Shown here: piece after piece, positions 1-8,589 of the stretch
How the letters are laid out: each line of letters begins with the position of its first letter
How positions within the stretch are numbered: the stretch's first letter is position 1
Origin: Xanthomonas prunicola
Lineage (GTDB): Bacteria; Pseudomonadota; Gammaproteobacteria; Xanthomonadales; Xanthomonadaceae
Assembly (NCBI RefSeq): GCF_002846205.1
Contig: NZ_PHKV01000003.1
Span: 434,001-498,000 of the forward strand
Direction: 5' to 3'
Length of the DNA stretch: 64,000 bases
Position numbers and translations under genes: made by a program
Notes under the pieces: generated by a model
Told to the model about the DNA's origin: nothing
What the model saw: only the letters and a program-made list of their open reading frames with translations
The model's database searches: none

Positions 1-1132
1 CCGGGTAATTGGCTGCAGCGCCGCCGTCGGTATCGCCACGGCTATAACCGGAAGTGGTTTCGTAGGCGGTGATGGAGGTCAGCGACACGCCGCCGAAGTC
101 GTAGATCGCCTTGAGCGAGCCGCCATCGGTTTGATACGCCTGCGGGTTGTCATGTGCTTCGTCGTAGGCCACGCGATCGCGCGGCACATCGACCTTGTCG
201 CTACCGCGCGTTACTGCATTGCGCAGGAACAACGTGGAAGTGCCGTTGTAGTCGCGCGTATGCACCGAGCCCAGCAGCGAGAAAGCATCGTTAGGCTTTA
301 GCAGCAGTTGTAAGCGCGCATTGCGGTCGTTGTAGCCGCCCATCGCATCCTTGCGCGGCGTGCGTGTGCCGTCGGCGCTGCTGCCGGCAAAGGTGTTGTC
401 CACCCAATCGTCGCGATGCTGATACAAGGCAGAGACGCGGAACGACAGCACATCGTTGATGGGGCCACCGAAGCCGCCATCCAGCGAGATGGTGTTGTAA
501 CTGCCGTAGCTGGCATTGACGCGCCCGGTGTAGGTATCGCTGGGCTTGACGGTGTCGAACTTGACGATGCCCGCAGTGGTGTTGCGGCCGAACAGCGTGC
601 CTTGCGGGCCACGCAGCACTTCAACCTGATCCACGTCATAGACCGGGTTGGATTTGAGCACCACATGCTCCAGCACCACATCGTCCTGGATGATGGAGAC
701 CGGCTGCGAGGCACCCAGATAGAAATCGATATTGCCCAGGCCACGGATATAGAAGCGCGGGAAGATGCGCCCGGTGGTGGTTTCGGCGTAGAAGCCCGGC
801 ACACGGCCGGACAGGGCCAGCAGCGTGTCGTCGCCGCCGGCGGTGTACTCGCGCATCGCCGCGCCCTGCACCACGCCTACCGAGACCGGCACTTCCTGCA
901 GGTTCTGCTCGCGGTGCTCGGCGGTGACGGTGACCGTATCCAGCGCAGTCGGGCTGCCTTGGCCCTGAGTCGTCGGCGCTTGCTGCGCAGACGCGGTTGC
1001 CGCCAGCGAGGCAAGCAACAGGCCAGCGCAGGCACTTGCCAGCGGCGTGCGCTGCAAGGCGGTGCGGCGGCGCGCAGCGAGGTGTGCAATAGCGGATACC
1101 GGCGACGGAAAGACAGGCGAGTACAACGACAT
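1..1132 (-). CDS. TonB-dependent outer-membrane receptor, N-terminal part (cut by window edge)
   Basis: The reading frame is open from an ATG at 1132 down to the window edge, giving 377 codons of a longer receptor. A long signal peptide ends near ATASAQ (about residue 49). A TonB-box-like stretch, DTVTVTAEHREQ, follows. The plug domain has the family hallmarks EVPVSV, YIRGLGNIDFYLG, VEVLRGPQGTLFGRNTTAG (V172 is the first residue of VLRGPQG) and then the first barrel strands. Such receptors use TonB/ExbB/ExbD energy to import siderophores or oligosaccharides across the outer membrane. It is divergent from a GH43 glycosidase gene with a 264-base gap, which suggests a plant-cell-wall sugar (xylan or arabinan fragments) as substrate; that is inference from context. 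The C-terminal barrel lies outside the window. Confidence 0.93.
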   Translation of the reverse strand, partial: MSLYSPVFPSPVSAIAHLAARRRTALQRTPLASACAGLLLASLAATASAQQAPTTQGQGSPTALDTVTVTAEHREQNLQEVPVSVGVVQGAAMREYTAGGDDTLLALSGRVPGFYAETTTGRIFPRFYIRGLGNIDFYLGASQPVSIIQDDVVLEHVVLKSNPVYDVDQVEVLRGPQGTLFGRNTTAGIVKFDTVKPSDTYTGRVNASYGSYNTISLDGGFGGPINDVLSFRVSALYQHRDDWVDNTFAGSSADGTRTPRKDAMGGYNDRNARLQLLLKPNDAFSLLGSVHTRDYNGTSTLFLRNAVTRGSDKVDVPRDRVAYDEAHDNPQAYQTDGGSLKAIYDFGGVSLTSITAYETTSGYSRGDTDGGAAANYP

Positions 1133-1396
1133 GCGGGTTGATCCTAAGTAGTGATGCGAGGTGATGACACAGCGTCGAGGCCGCTCGGCATGGCACGCCG
1201 TCCGGCGGCGCCGCGCGCACGATATGTCAGCAACGTTGCAGCGGAGTGGCAGACCCCCGATCCACACACAGCCACGAGCGTGCAGACATGCCAACACGCA
1301 GCGCTGGCATCGCAAAACGTCATGCCGTGCCACCGCGCGTGGTGTCATGCTGGTGTCGTACTGGCGTTGCGCCAGGGCCTGGCATCAGGGGATCTC

Positions 1397-3065
1397 ATGA
1401 AACGACTCGGATGGATGGCCGGCCTGCTGGCCGCATTGAGCTGTCAGCTGGCGCATGCCGGGACGGCGCTGATCACTCAGATCGATTACCAAGGCGACGA
1501 TGGCGGCCCCGTGCCGACTGCCGCGCAATACCGCAATCCGGTCGTGGCCGGTTTCCATCCGGACCCGTCGGCGGTGCGCGTCGGCGACGATTTTTACCTG
1601 GTGAACTCCAGCTTTGGCTACTTCCCCGGCCTGCCAGTGTTCAAGAGCAGCGACTTGGTGCACTGGAATCAGATCGGCAACGCCATCGACCGACCGACCC
1701 AGATCCACTACGGCAACGACGAACTGACCCGCGGCCTGTTCGCCGCCAGTATCAGCTACCACGAAGGTACCTTCTACATCGCCAACACCTGTTTTTACTG
1801 CGATGGCGGCAATTTCCTGATCACCGCCAAGGACCCTGCCGGGCCGTGGTCGGATCCGATCTGGCTGGACGTCAAAGGCATCGACCCCTCTGCTGTTCTT
1901 CGATGACGATGGCAGCGCCTGGCTGGTCAACAACGACGTGCCCGCCGGCAAGATGCGCTACGAGGGGCATCGCGCCATCTGGCTGCAGCAGCTGGATCTG
2001 GCGCGGATGAAGCTGGTCGGCACGCGGCAGGTGATCGTGGATTCCGGCTTCAAGCCGGCGACCAATCCCGAACACATCGAAGGCCCGCATTTGTTCCGCC
2101 GCGATGGCTATTACTACCTTACCGCGGCCGAAGGCGGCACCGGCGAGCAGCACGCGCAGATGATCTACCGCAGCCGCCAGATCACCGGGCCGTACGACAC
2201 CTGGAGCGGCAATCCGGTCCTCACCCAGCGCGATCTGGACCCATCGCGCAGTGCGCCGATTACCTCGGCCGGGCATACGCAGTTCGTCGAACTCAAGGAC
2301 GGCACCTGGTGGGCGGTATTTCTCGCGACGCGCCCATACCAGGGCAATCACTACACCCTGGGCCGCGAAACCTTCCTGTTGCCGGTGCAATGGCGCGACG
2401 GCTGGCCGGTGGTGCTCCCGCATGGCACTCCGGTTCCCACAATCGCCACGCGCCCCCCTTTGCCGGCAGGCACGCAGACCCTGCCCACCACCGGACCGAT
2501 GCAGTGGAGCGAGCGCTTCCAGGATGCGCGCGTGCCGATGCAATGGATGACCCTCCACCCGCCGACAACGCCGTGGTATCTGCCAGGCGCGCAAGGCTTG
2601 CGGGTGACACCGGCGAAGGTTGCGCTGGGCGATATCGGCCGTGGTCAGCCGGCCTATCTAGGCCATCGCCTGCAACATCACCACGCAACCTTGGTCGCCA
2701 GCGTGGACGGCAGCGCGCTGGCCCCTGGCGAACAAGCCGGCCTGGCAATCGTGGCCAAGGAGAGCAATTTCCTGGCCGCCATGCTGGTGCGCGACGACAG
2801 CGGCACCTCGGTGGTGCTGTATCGGCGCGCGGGAGCGCAGCAGCCACCTACCGGCACGGAGCTGGCACGCGCGCCACTGCCCGATGCCACGCAGCCGGTC
2901 AAGCTGCGCGTCGCCCTGGATGCTGCGCGCGTGCACGTGGATTACGCAGTGGGTGAGGGGCAGTGGCAGACGCTGCTCGAACAAGGCGATGCGCGTGTGC
3001 TCAGCACCGCGTCGGCCGGCGGTTTTCTTGGCGCCACCTTCGGGCCGTACGCGTATGCGCGGTGA
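1397..3065 (+). pseudogene. GH43 beta-xylosidase/arabinosidase, broken by a one-base frameshift
   Basis: The ATG at 1397 starts a signal peptide (MKRLGWMAGLLAALS...AHA). The catalytic five-bladed propeller follows: HPDPS with the general-base Asp at about residue 56, the second Asp in GIDPS (about 163), and after the break the acid Glu in EHIEGPHLF. The C-terminal half looks like the concanavalin-like domain usual in GH43 xylosidases and ends at TGA 3063-3065. An extra base at about 1891 (ccctctgctgttc where ccctcgctgttc would keep frame) puts the upstream frame into a stop at 1904-1906. The second half then continues in the next frame as ...LFFDDDGSAWLVNNDVPAGK. The two halves join into one normal 555-residue protein, so this is a recent lesion or a sequencing error. 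As written, no active enzyme is made. Its role would be trimming xylo- or arabino-oligosaccharides in the periplasm, next to a TonB receptor. Confidence 0.88.
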
Positions 3066-3169
3066 CCGGCGTGCAGAAACTGGACTGCACGCGTGGCGCA
3101 TTCCCGTTCCACGTACCAGCCGCGCGCGCTCCGCCGCTACGCATCGGCTGTACTAGCCGATCTAACGCC

Positions 3170-5131
3170 CTACGCCCGCGCCAGCACGCTGCTGTCGAGC
3201 ATCTGTCCCACCGTGTTGAGCAGATCGTTGAGGCTAAAGGGCTTGGGCAACAAGGCCATGCCTTCGGCCAGAAATTCCTGCCGCGTGGCCGCGTTTTCGG
3301 CGTAGCCGGTAATGAATAGAATCGGCAGACCCGGGCGTAGCATGCGCGCCACGTCGGCCATGTCGCGCCCGTTCATGCCAGGCAGGCCGACATCGGAAAC
3401 CACCAGGTCGATGTGCACGCCGGTGCGCAATTGTTCCAACGCACCATTGGCATCTTCGGCTTCGATCACCTGGTAGCCAGCATCGCTGAGCACCTCGCTC
3501 ACCATCATGCGCACCACATCGGTGTCGTCGACCAGCAGGATGCGTTCGTTGCGCGTGCGCGGCGCGCTCGGCGCCGGTGCCGGCAGCACCTCGTTGGCCG
3601 AGAGCCCACGCGGCAGCAGCAACGCCACCGTGGTGCCACGGCCCACGGTACTGGTGATGCGCGCGGTGCCGCCGGATTGACGTGCGAAGCCGTAGGTCAT
3701 CGACAAGCCCAGGCCTGTGCCTTCGCCGATGGGTTTTGTGGTGAAAAATGGCTCGAACACCTGATCAAGAATGGCCGGCTCAATACCGCTACCGTTATCG
3801 ATCACATTCACTGCGACGTAGTCGCCGTCGTCCAGTTCCGGATCGTTGTGTGCAGTGTAGGCCTGGCTCTGGATGCGAATGGTGCCCTGCCCCTTCAATG
3901 CATCGCGCGCATTGATCACCAGGTTGAGCACCACGTTTTCGAGCTGATTCGCATCGGCGATCGCCACCAGCGGCGTGGATGCAAGCTCCAGTTCCAGCTC
4001 GATGTTTTCGCCGATCGAACGCTGCAGCATGTCCTCCAGCGAACGCACGCGGATGTTGACGTCGAACGGTTGCGCATCCAGCGATTGCTTGCGTGCGAAC
4101 GCCAGCATGCGCTGGGTCAGCGCGGCAGCGCGATGCGCCGAGCCGGTGGCGATCTCGGCCAACCGCGGCACGCGTTCGATACGGTTGGATTCCACCGCCA
4201 GCTGGATCATGTCCAACCCGGAAATGATGCTGGTCAACAGGTTGTTGAAGTCGTGCGCGATGCCGCCGGTGAGCTTGCCCAGCGCTTCCATCTTTTGCGC
4301 CTGCAGCAGCTGGATTTCGGTGCGCTGGCGCTGCGCGATCTGATGCGCGAGCTCGCTGGTGGCGGTATCCAGTTCCTGGCGCTGCTCACGCTCGCGCAGG
4401 CGTTGCTCGGTGACGTCTTCCACCATCAGCAAACCCAGATCCGGTTCGCGGTACGGCGACACCCGCCATTCGGTCTCGCACAGCTTGCCATCGCGCAGCA
4501 GGATCAACGCCCCGCTCCAGCGCTCGCGCTGCGCCAGCGCGGTGGTCAGTGCATGCACGGTGGAGGCCTGATCCAGCCCGGCAGCGTGGATCGCAGCGCC
4601 GGGCGTGGCATTGCCGATCAAGCGCTGAAACGCGGCATTGGCCTCGTGGGTGTGCAGGTTGGCATCCACCACCGCAATCGGCGCGCTGATGTGTTCGAAG
4701 ATTTCACGGAAGCGCGCCTCGCTGACCCGCAACGCCTCTTCGGCATGGCGTGCGCGCAGCAGCGTGCGCAACGTGGCCACCAACACGTTGGGGTCGACCG
4801 GGTGGATCAAATAGGCGTCGGCGCCGGCCTCCAGCCCGGTGATCATGTCGCCGGTGGCAATCGAAGCAGCCGAGACATGCACCACCGGCAGCAATGCGGT
4901 GCGCGGTTCCGCGCGCAACGTGCGCACGATATCGAAGCCGCTCATGTCCGGCAGATTGACGTCCAGCACCACTGCGGCAAACGTCTGCGCGGCCAGCTTG
5001 GCCAGCCCCTCGGTGCCGGTGCCGGCCTCTTCGACCACGAACTGGTGATGCTCAAGCACGCGCCGCACTGAATAACGCGTCACCGCATTGTCGTCGACGA
5101 CCAGAATGTGCTGCTTACTGCCCACGTGCAT
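3170..5131 (-). CDS. Hybrid sensor histidine kinase with receiver domains at both ends
   Basis: 653 aa. Domain order: receiver (1-125, phosphoacceptor Asp about 57 in VVLDVNLPDMSG), PAS-like domain (135-245), coiled linker, HisKA with the H-box GGIAHDFNNLLT (His293), HATPase_c (NLVINARDAL, DNGSGI, GEGTGLGLSMTYG), and a C-terminal receiver (527-653, Asp580 in VVSDVGLPGMNG, Lys in LLPKPF). No membrane segment is visible, so it should be cytoplasmic. It is the last gene of the rsbR-to-kinase operon. Its ATG (5131) lies 17 bases inside the preceding kinase gene, so the two are translationally coupled. It is probably the output end of the stressosome pathway. The N-terminal receiver could accept phosphate from the upstream kinase. 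The downstream target is unknown. Confidence 0.93.
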   Translation of the reverse strand: MHVGSKQHILVVDDNAVTRYSVRRVLEHHQFVVEEAGTGTEGLAKLAAQTFAAVVLDVNLPDMSGFDIVRTLRAEPRTALLPVVHVSAASIATGDMITGLEAGADAYLIHPVDPNVLVATLRTLLRARHAEEALRVSEARFREIFEHISAPIAVVDANLHTHEANAAFQRLIGNATPGAAIHAAGLDQASTVHALTTALAQRERWSGALILLRDGKLCETEWRVSPYREPDLGLLMVEDVTEQRLREREQRQELDTATSELAHQIAQRQRTEIQLLQAQKMEALGKLTGGIAHDFNNLLTSIISGLDMIQLAVESNRIERVPRLAEIATGSAHRAAALTQRMLAFARKQSLDAQPFDVNIRVRSLEDMLQRSIGENIELELELASTPLVAIADANQLENVVLNLVINARDALKGQGTIRIQSQAYTAHNDPELDDGDYVAVNVIDNGSGIEPAILDQVFEPFFTTKPIGEGTGLGLSMTYGFARQSGGTARITSTVGRGTTVALLLPRGLSANEVLPAPAPSAPRTRNERILLVDDTDVVRMMVSEVLSDAGYQVIEAEDANGALEQLRTGVHIDLVVSDVGLPGMNGRDMADVARMLRPGLPILFITGYAENAATRQEFLAEGMALLPKPFSLNDLLNTVGQMLDSSVLARA

Positions 5132-5990
5132 CCTCCACTGCCAGCGTCACCGGCAGCACCACGTAAAATTCCGAGCCCTGCCCGACCACGCTATTGACTC
5201 CCACCCGGCCGCCCAGCAACTCGGCGAACCGCTTGCAGATCGACAACCCCAAACCGGTGCCGGTCAGGCGTTTTTGCAGCGGCGAATCCACCTGTACAAA
5301 ATCTTCGAACAAGGCCCCGTGAAGCTCGGCCGGAATGCCGATACCGGTGTCTTGCACGCCAAAGCGCACATGGGCGTCGCCTTCCAGCTGCGCGAACACG
5401 CGCACATGCCCCTGGGGTGTGAATTTGAGTGCGTTGGAAATGAAATTGCGCAGAATTTGCGCCAGCTTCTTGTCGTCGGTGTAGAGCATCGGCAACACCG
5501 GTGGATCGTCGAAGACGAGCATGGTCTTGCCGGCATCGGTAAGCGGACGGAACATGCCGCGCAAGGCCGCGAACAGGTCCATCAGATCGAACCAACCCGG
5601 CGAAATGGTGATGCGCCCGGCCTCAATCTTGGCCAGATCCAGCAGATCGTCCACCATCTCGGTGAGCTCGCGCGCCGAACCGCTGACAAAGCGCACCTGC
5701 TTGAGCTGCTCGGCGTTGAGCGGCCCGTCCATGCCGTCTTCCAGCAAACGGGTGATGCTCAGGATCGAACCCAGCGGGGTACGGAACTCATGGCTCATGT
5801 ACGACAGGAAACGGCTCTTGAGTTCGGAGACATCGCGCAGCTGTTCGGCCTGCTGGTCGAGCTCGGCATACAGCGCCAGCACACCCTGATTGGTTTCTTC
5901 CAGTTCCTCGCGCAAGGCCTGATTCTGCTGTCGCAAGCTTTCCAGTTCGGCCGCTGCATCGATAGCCGGGACATCAGTGGTCCACTTCAT
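5115..5990 (-). CDS. Soluble sensor histidine kinase of the stressosome operon
   Basis: 291 aa from ATG 5990. An N-terminal coiled coil (about 12-58, rich in E, Q and L) precedes HisKA with the H-box FLSYMSHEFRTPLGS (His67). The ATPase domain follows, with N-box FISNALKFTP, G1 DTGIGIP and G2 TGTGLGLSICKRFAELLGG. There are no transmembrane or input domains beyond the coiled coil, so its signal must come from a partner protein, plausibly the stressosome-controlled protein encoded just before it. The start overlaps the stop of the upstream phosphatase gene by 4 bases, and the 3' end overlaps the hybrid kinase gene by 17 bases. The next ATG upstream in this frame would extend into the phosphatase gene in the wrong frame, so 5990 is the sensible start. 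Confidence 0.92.
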   Translation of the reverse strand: MKWTTDVPAIDAAAELESLRQQNQALREELEETNQGVLALYAELDQQAEQLRDVSELKSRFLSYMSHEFRTPLGSILSITRLLEDGMDGPLNAEQLKQVRFVSGSARELTEMVDDLLDLAKIEAGRITISPGWFDLMDLFAALRGMFRPLTDAGKTMLVFDDPPVLPMLYTDDKKLAQILRNFISNALKFTPQGHVRVFAQLEGDAHVRFGVQDTGIGIPAELHGALFEDFVQVDSPLQKRLTGTGLGLSICKRFAELLGGRVGVNSVVGQGSEFYVVLPVTLAVEDARGQ

Positions 5991-7000
5991 TGCATGCCTC
6001 CTAAGCGCATGACGAACACACAGCAATCGTCGCGGCCGCGCGTGTAATCGCGTAACAGCAGCGCCGCCACAATGCGTGGGTGGCGCGACAGCAGGCCGGG
6101 GTGATCGCGCAGATTCCAGCGCGATTGCAGGCCATCGCTGTGCATCACCAGCAGCTTGCCAGCCGCATGCGGAAAGTCGAAAGGGTGCGTCTTGCGAAAC
6201 TGCACCCCGACGATGCCTGGGTGCGAAGGCATGCCGCGCACGCCATCGCCGTCGCATAGCGAAGCGACAATATTGCCTACACCGGCAAAGCGCACCTGGC
6301 CGCTGCTGGCGTCGAATTGCATGACTGCTGCCGCGCCTCCGCGCGTGCCAGTCATGCCGGCGTGCAGGCGCGCGATGCGTTCGCCGGGCTCGCCACTGGC
6401 CAGCGCGGCAACGCGCGTGCCGGCATCGGCGGCATCGGCCGCGCCTGGCCCGTGGCCCAGCCCATCGATCACGCTGACGGTCACCCGTTGCGCATCCATC
6501 GCCATGTGCCACCCATCGCCGCACACTATTTCGTTGTGCAGCGGTACGCGTAGCGCGCCGTAGGGCAGATCAAATTCCGCACGTGGCTGGGCGAACACGC
6601 GTGCCAGCACGATCGCGCCCTTGGCATCGGAATACGCGTCCAGCACCTGCGCCTGGCGCTTGATCGCGCCCAAGCCGGTGCCCGGCGTGCCGGCGGTGGA
6701 ATAACCATCGCGCAGGCCATCTGCAAGCGCAAAGCCCGGGCCCTCGTCGATGGCACACAGCTCCACGCCCATGCCGGTGTCGCGTGCAGCCACCGCAGAC
6801 AGCTGCAGCAAACCACCACGCCCGTGTTTGACCATGTTGGTAGCAAGTTCGGTGGCAACCAACGCCACTCGGCCACAGCCGGCGTCATCGAAGGCAAGTG
6901 CCTGCGCCAAGGCGGTTGCTTCGCGGCGCGCCTGCCCGACCTGGCTCGTTTCCTCGACACGAAACGTGCGGGTTACGGCGCCGGCAACATTCACTTCCAT
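5987..7000 (-). CDS. RsbX-like phosphatase fused to an anti-sigma-type ATPase domain
   Basis: 337 aa. The N-terminal half (15-135) is an HATPase_c_2 domain like RsbW/RsbT: VATELATNMVKHG, IDEGPGF, GTPGTGLGAIKRQA. The C-terminal half (145-337) is a SpoIIE/PP2C-type phosphatase: SVIDGLGHGPGAADAA, RFAGVGNIVAS and MHSDGLQSRW carry the metal-binding Asp and Gly pattern. In Bacillus the separate protein RsbX removes phosphate from RsbR and RsbS to reset the stressosome. Here the same activity is joined to an ATPase/kinase domain, a form known from Gram-negative stressosome operons. It overlaps rsbT by 10 bases and the next kinase gene by 4. Whether the ATPase half phosphorylates anything or only binds a partner cannot be read from sequence. 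Confidence 0.88.
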   Translation of the reverse strand: MEVNVAGAVTRTFRVEETSQVGQARREATALAQALAFDDAGCGRVALVATELATNMVKHGRGGLLQLSAVAARDTGMGVELCAIDEGPGFALADGLRDGYSTAGTPGTGLGAIKRQAQVLDAYSDAKGAIVLARVFAQPRAEFDLPYGALRVPLHNEIVCGDGWHMAMDAQRVTVSVIDGLGHGPGAADAADAGTRVAALASGEPGERIARLHAGMTGTRGGAAAVMQFDASSGQVRFAGVGNIVASLCDGDGVRGMPSHPGIVGVQFRKTHPFDFPHAAGKLLVMHSDGLQSRWNLRDHPGLLSRHPRIVAALLLRDYTRGRDDCCVFVMRLGGMQ

Positions 7001-7386
7001 TTGGTGATGGTGATTCGCGTGCCTTGGCCCGGCGTTGTGTCGAGGACGAAGTCGTCCACCAGCCGGCGGCTACCGGACAGGCCCAGGCCAAGTCCACCAC
7101 CGGAGGTCCAGCCATCGGTCAGCGCCAGGTCCAGATCGGGAATGCCAGGCCCCTGGTCGCGAAAGGTCAGCTGTACACCCTTACGGATGCCGCTCTCCAC
7201 CAGCGCCCAATCCATGTCGCCACCGCCGCCGTAGATCACGGTGTTGCGCGCCAGCTCGCTGGCCGCGGTGACCAGCTTGGTCTGGTCGACCAGCCGCAGG
7301 CCGCATTGCACCACCAGCTTGCGCACGGTCTGCCGCGCGAGCACCACATCCTGTTCGGTGCGCACCGGTTGCGAACCCGTCGTCAT
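6991..7386 (-). CDS. rsbT: Stressosome switch kinase RsbT
   Basis: 131 aa, the usual RsbT length. It has the GHKL fold signatures AASELARNTVIYGGGG (N-box), DQGPGIPDLD (G1), and the glycine-rich lid SGGGLGLGLSGSRRLVDDF (G2). In characterised stressosomes RsbT phosphorylates the STAS proteins RsbS and RsbR on stress, is released, and activates a downstream partner. It lies directly after rsbS with a 4-base ATGA overlap and before the fused phosphatase. No RsbU gene is present here, so the partner switched on by free RsbT is likely to be the fused phosphatase or one of the two kinases encoded downstream (inference). Confidence 0.93.
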   Translation of the reverse strand: MTTGSQPVRTEQDVVLARQTVRKLVVQCGLRLVDQTKLVTAASELARNTVIYGGGGDMDWALVESGIRKGVQLTFRDQGPGIPDLDLALTDGWTSGGGLGLGLSGSRRLVDDFVLDTTPGQGTRITITKWK

Positions 7387-7745
7387 GCAGCCTCGTCGGG
7401 TTGCTGCAACAGCCGCATGCCGCGTTCGACATTGAGCGCAGTGCGTACCGAGGGCAAGGTCAGCCCCAGCTCGACCAGCGTGATCGCCACGGCCGGCTGC
7501 ATGCCCACCACCACGGTCTTGGCGTCCATGATCGCGGCCAGCCCGGAGATGGTGCTGATCATGCGGCCGATGAAGGAATCGACGATGTCCAGCGCGGAAA
7601 TGTCGATCAGCACGCCACGCGCGGAAGTGCTGCTGATCTTTTCCGACAGGTCTTCCTGCAACTGCAACGCGAGCTGGTCGTGCATGTCCACCTGGATGGT
7701 GACCAGCAGCAGGTCGCCCATCCGCAGGATCGGGATGCGCTCCAT
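7383..7745 (-). CDS. rsbS: Stressosome scaffold STAS protein RsbS
   Basis: 120 aa, a single STAS domain. The stretch GVLIDISALDIVDSFIG matches the RsbS core, with Ser57 in the DSF triplet at the position phosphorylated by RsbT in Bacillus (Ser59). It would form the core of the large icosahedral stressosome with RsbR and hold RsbT inactive. The gene sits between rsbR (1-base gap) and rsbT (4-base overlap), the conserved order of such modules. Confidence 0.94.
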   Translation of the reverse strand: MERIPILRMGDLLLVTIQVDMHDQLALQLQEDLSEKISSTSARGVLIDISALDIVDSFIGRMISTISGLAAIMDAKTVVVGMQPAVAITLVELGLTLPSVRTALNVERGMRLLQQPDEAA

Positions 7746-7746
7746 A

Positions 7747-8589
7747 TCAGCCCGCCTTGCCCACGGTCACGCCGATGCGCTTGAGCGCCAGCGCCAGTGC
7801 GTCGGACAGGTTGGCCTTGGTGACGATGCCCTGCAGGTCCAGGCCCAGATGCACGATGGTCTGCGCGATCTGCGGGCGCACGCCGCTGATGATGGCATCA
7901 GCGCCCATCAGGCGGATCGCAGTGACGGTCTTGAGCAGGTGCTGCGCCACCAGCGTGTCCACGGTGGGCACGCCGGTGATGTCGATGATGGCGATTTCCG
8001 AGCCGGTATCGACGATGCGCTGCAGCAGCGACTCCATCACCACCTGGGTGCGCTGCGAATCCAGCGTGCCGATCATCGGCAGCGCCAGCACGCCCTCCCA
8101 CAGCTTGACCACCGGGGTGGACAGCTCCAGCATTTCTTCCTGCTGGCGCACGATGATGTCTTCGCGGGTCTTCTGGAACGCCTTGACGGTGTACAGGCCC
8201 AGGCGATCAAGCAATTCCGACAGCGCCCATAGCTGCTGACCGAGGTCTTCCGGAGTGCTGGCGTATTCGCGCTGGACCAGCGCGAACAACACGCGCTTGA
8301 GCGAGAAGATGAAGTTGGCGGTTTCCTGCGAGTCGAAGCCGCGCGTAGCACGGTCGCGCGAGAGATTTTCCAGGAAGCGACGCACTTGACTCCACTCGGC
8401 ACTGTCCAGGCTGCTACCGTCGTCTTTCAACGAGGTCACCAGCAAGCGCAGGAATTCGCCGGCCTGCGCTTCGAACTCCTGCCGCGACAGACGCGCATCG
8501 TTGCCCAGGCTGGAACCCAGCCATGCAGCCAACAACGCACTTTCCTCGCCCCGAATCGCATCGATCGAGCGCTGTTGCAATGCCACCAT
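7747..8589 (-). CDS. rsbR: RsbR-family stressosome sensor protein
   Basis: 280 aa from ATG 8589, chosen because GGTGGG lies at suitable spacing upstream; an ATG at 8625 would add 12 residues but has no visible ribosome site. The N-terminal helical domain (1-150) resembles the RsbRD N-terminal type rather than the globin fold of RsbRA. It would form the turret that senses the signal. A linker helix leads to a C-terminal STAS domain (155-275). Thr212 (in GVPTVDT) and Thr244 (in RPQIAQT) stand at the two RsbT phosphorylation sites known from Bacillus RsbRA. It is first gene of the operon; the promoter must lie in the region 8590-9257. The signal sensed is unknown. Confidence 0.92.
   Translation of the reverse strand: MVALQQRSIDAIRGEESALLAAWLGSSLGNDARLSRQEFEAQAGEFLRLLVTSLKDDGSSLDSAEWSQVRRFLENLSRDRATRGFDSQETANFIFSLKRVLFALVQREYASTPEDLGQQLWALSELLDRLGLYTVKAFQKTREDIIVRQQEEMLELSTPVVKLWEGVLALPMIGTLDSQRTQVVMESLLQRIVDTGSEIAIIDITGVPTVDTLVAQHLLKTVTAIRLMGADAIISGVRPQIAQTIVHLGLDLQGIVTKANLSDALALALKRIGVTVGKAG

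Noticed and set aside
3413..5071. 552-aa plus-strand frame opposite the hybrid kinase
   Set aside because: Antisense shadow; the kinase on the other strand has every expected domain.
5115..6524. Long N-terminal extension of the stressosome kinase (469 aa)
   Set aside because: The extra 178 residues overlap the phosphatase gene out of frame and are Arg-rich nonsense; the ATG at 5990 is followed by a normal kinase.
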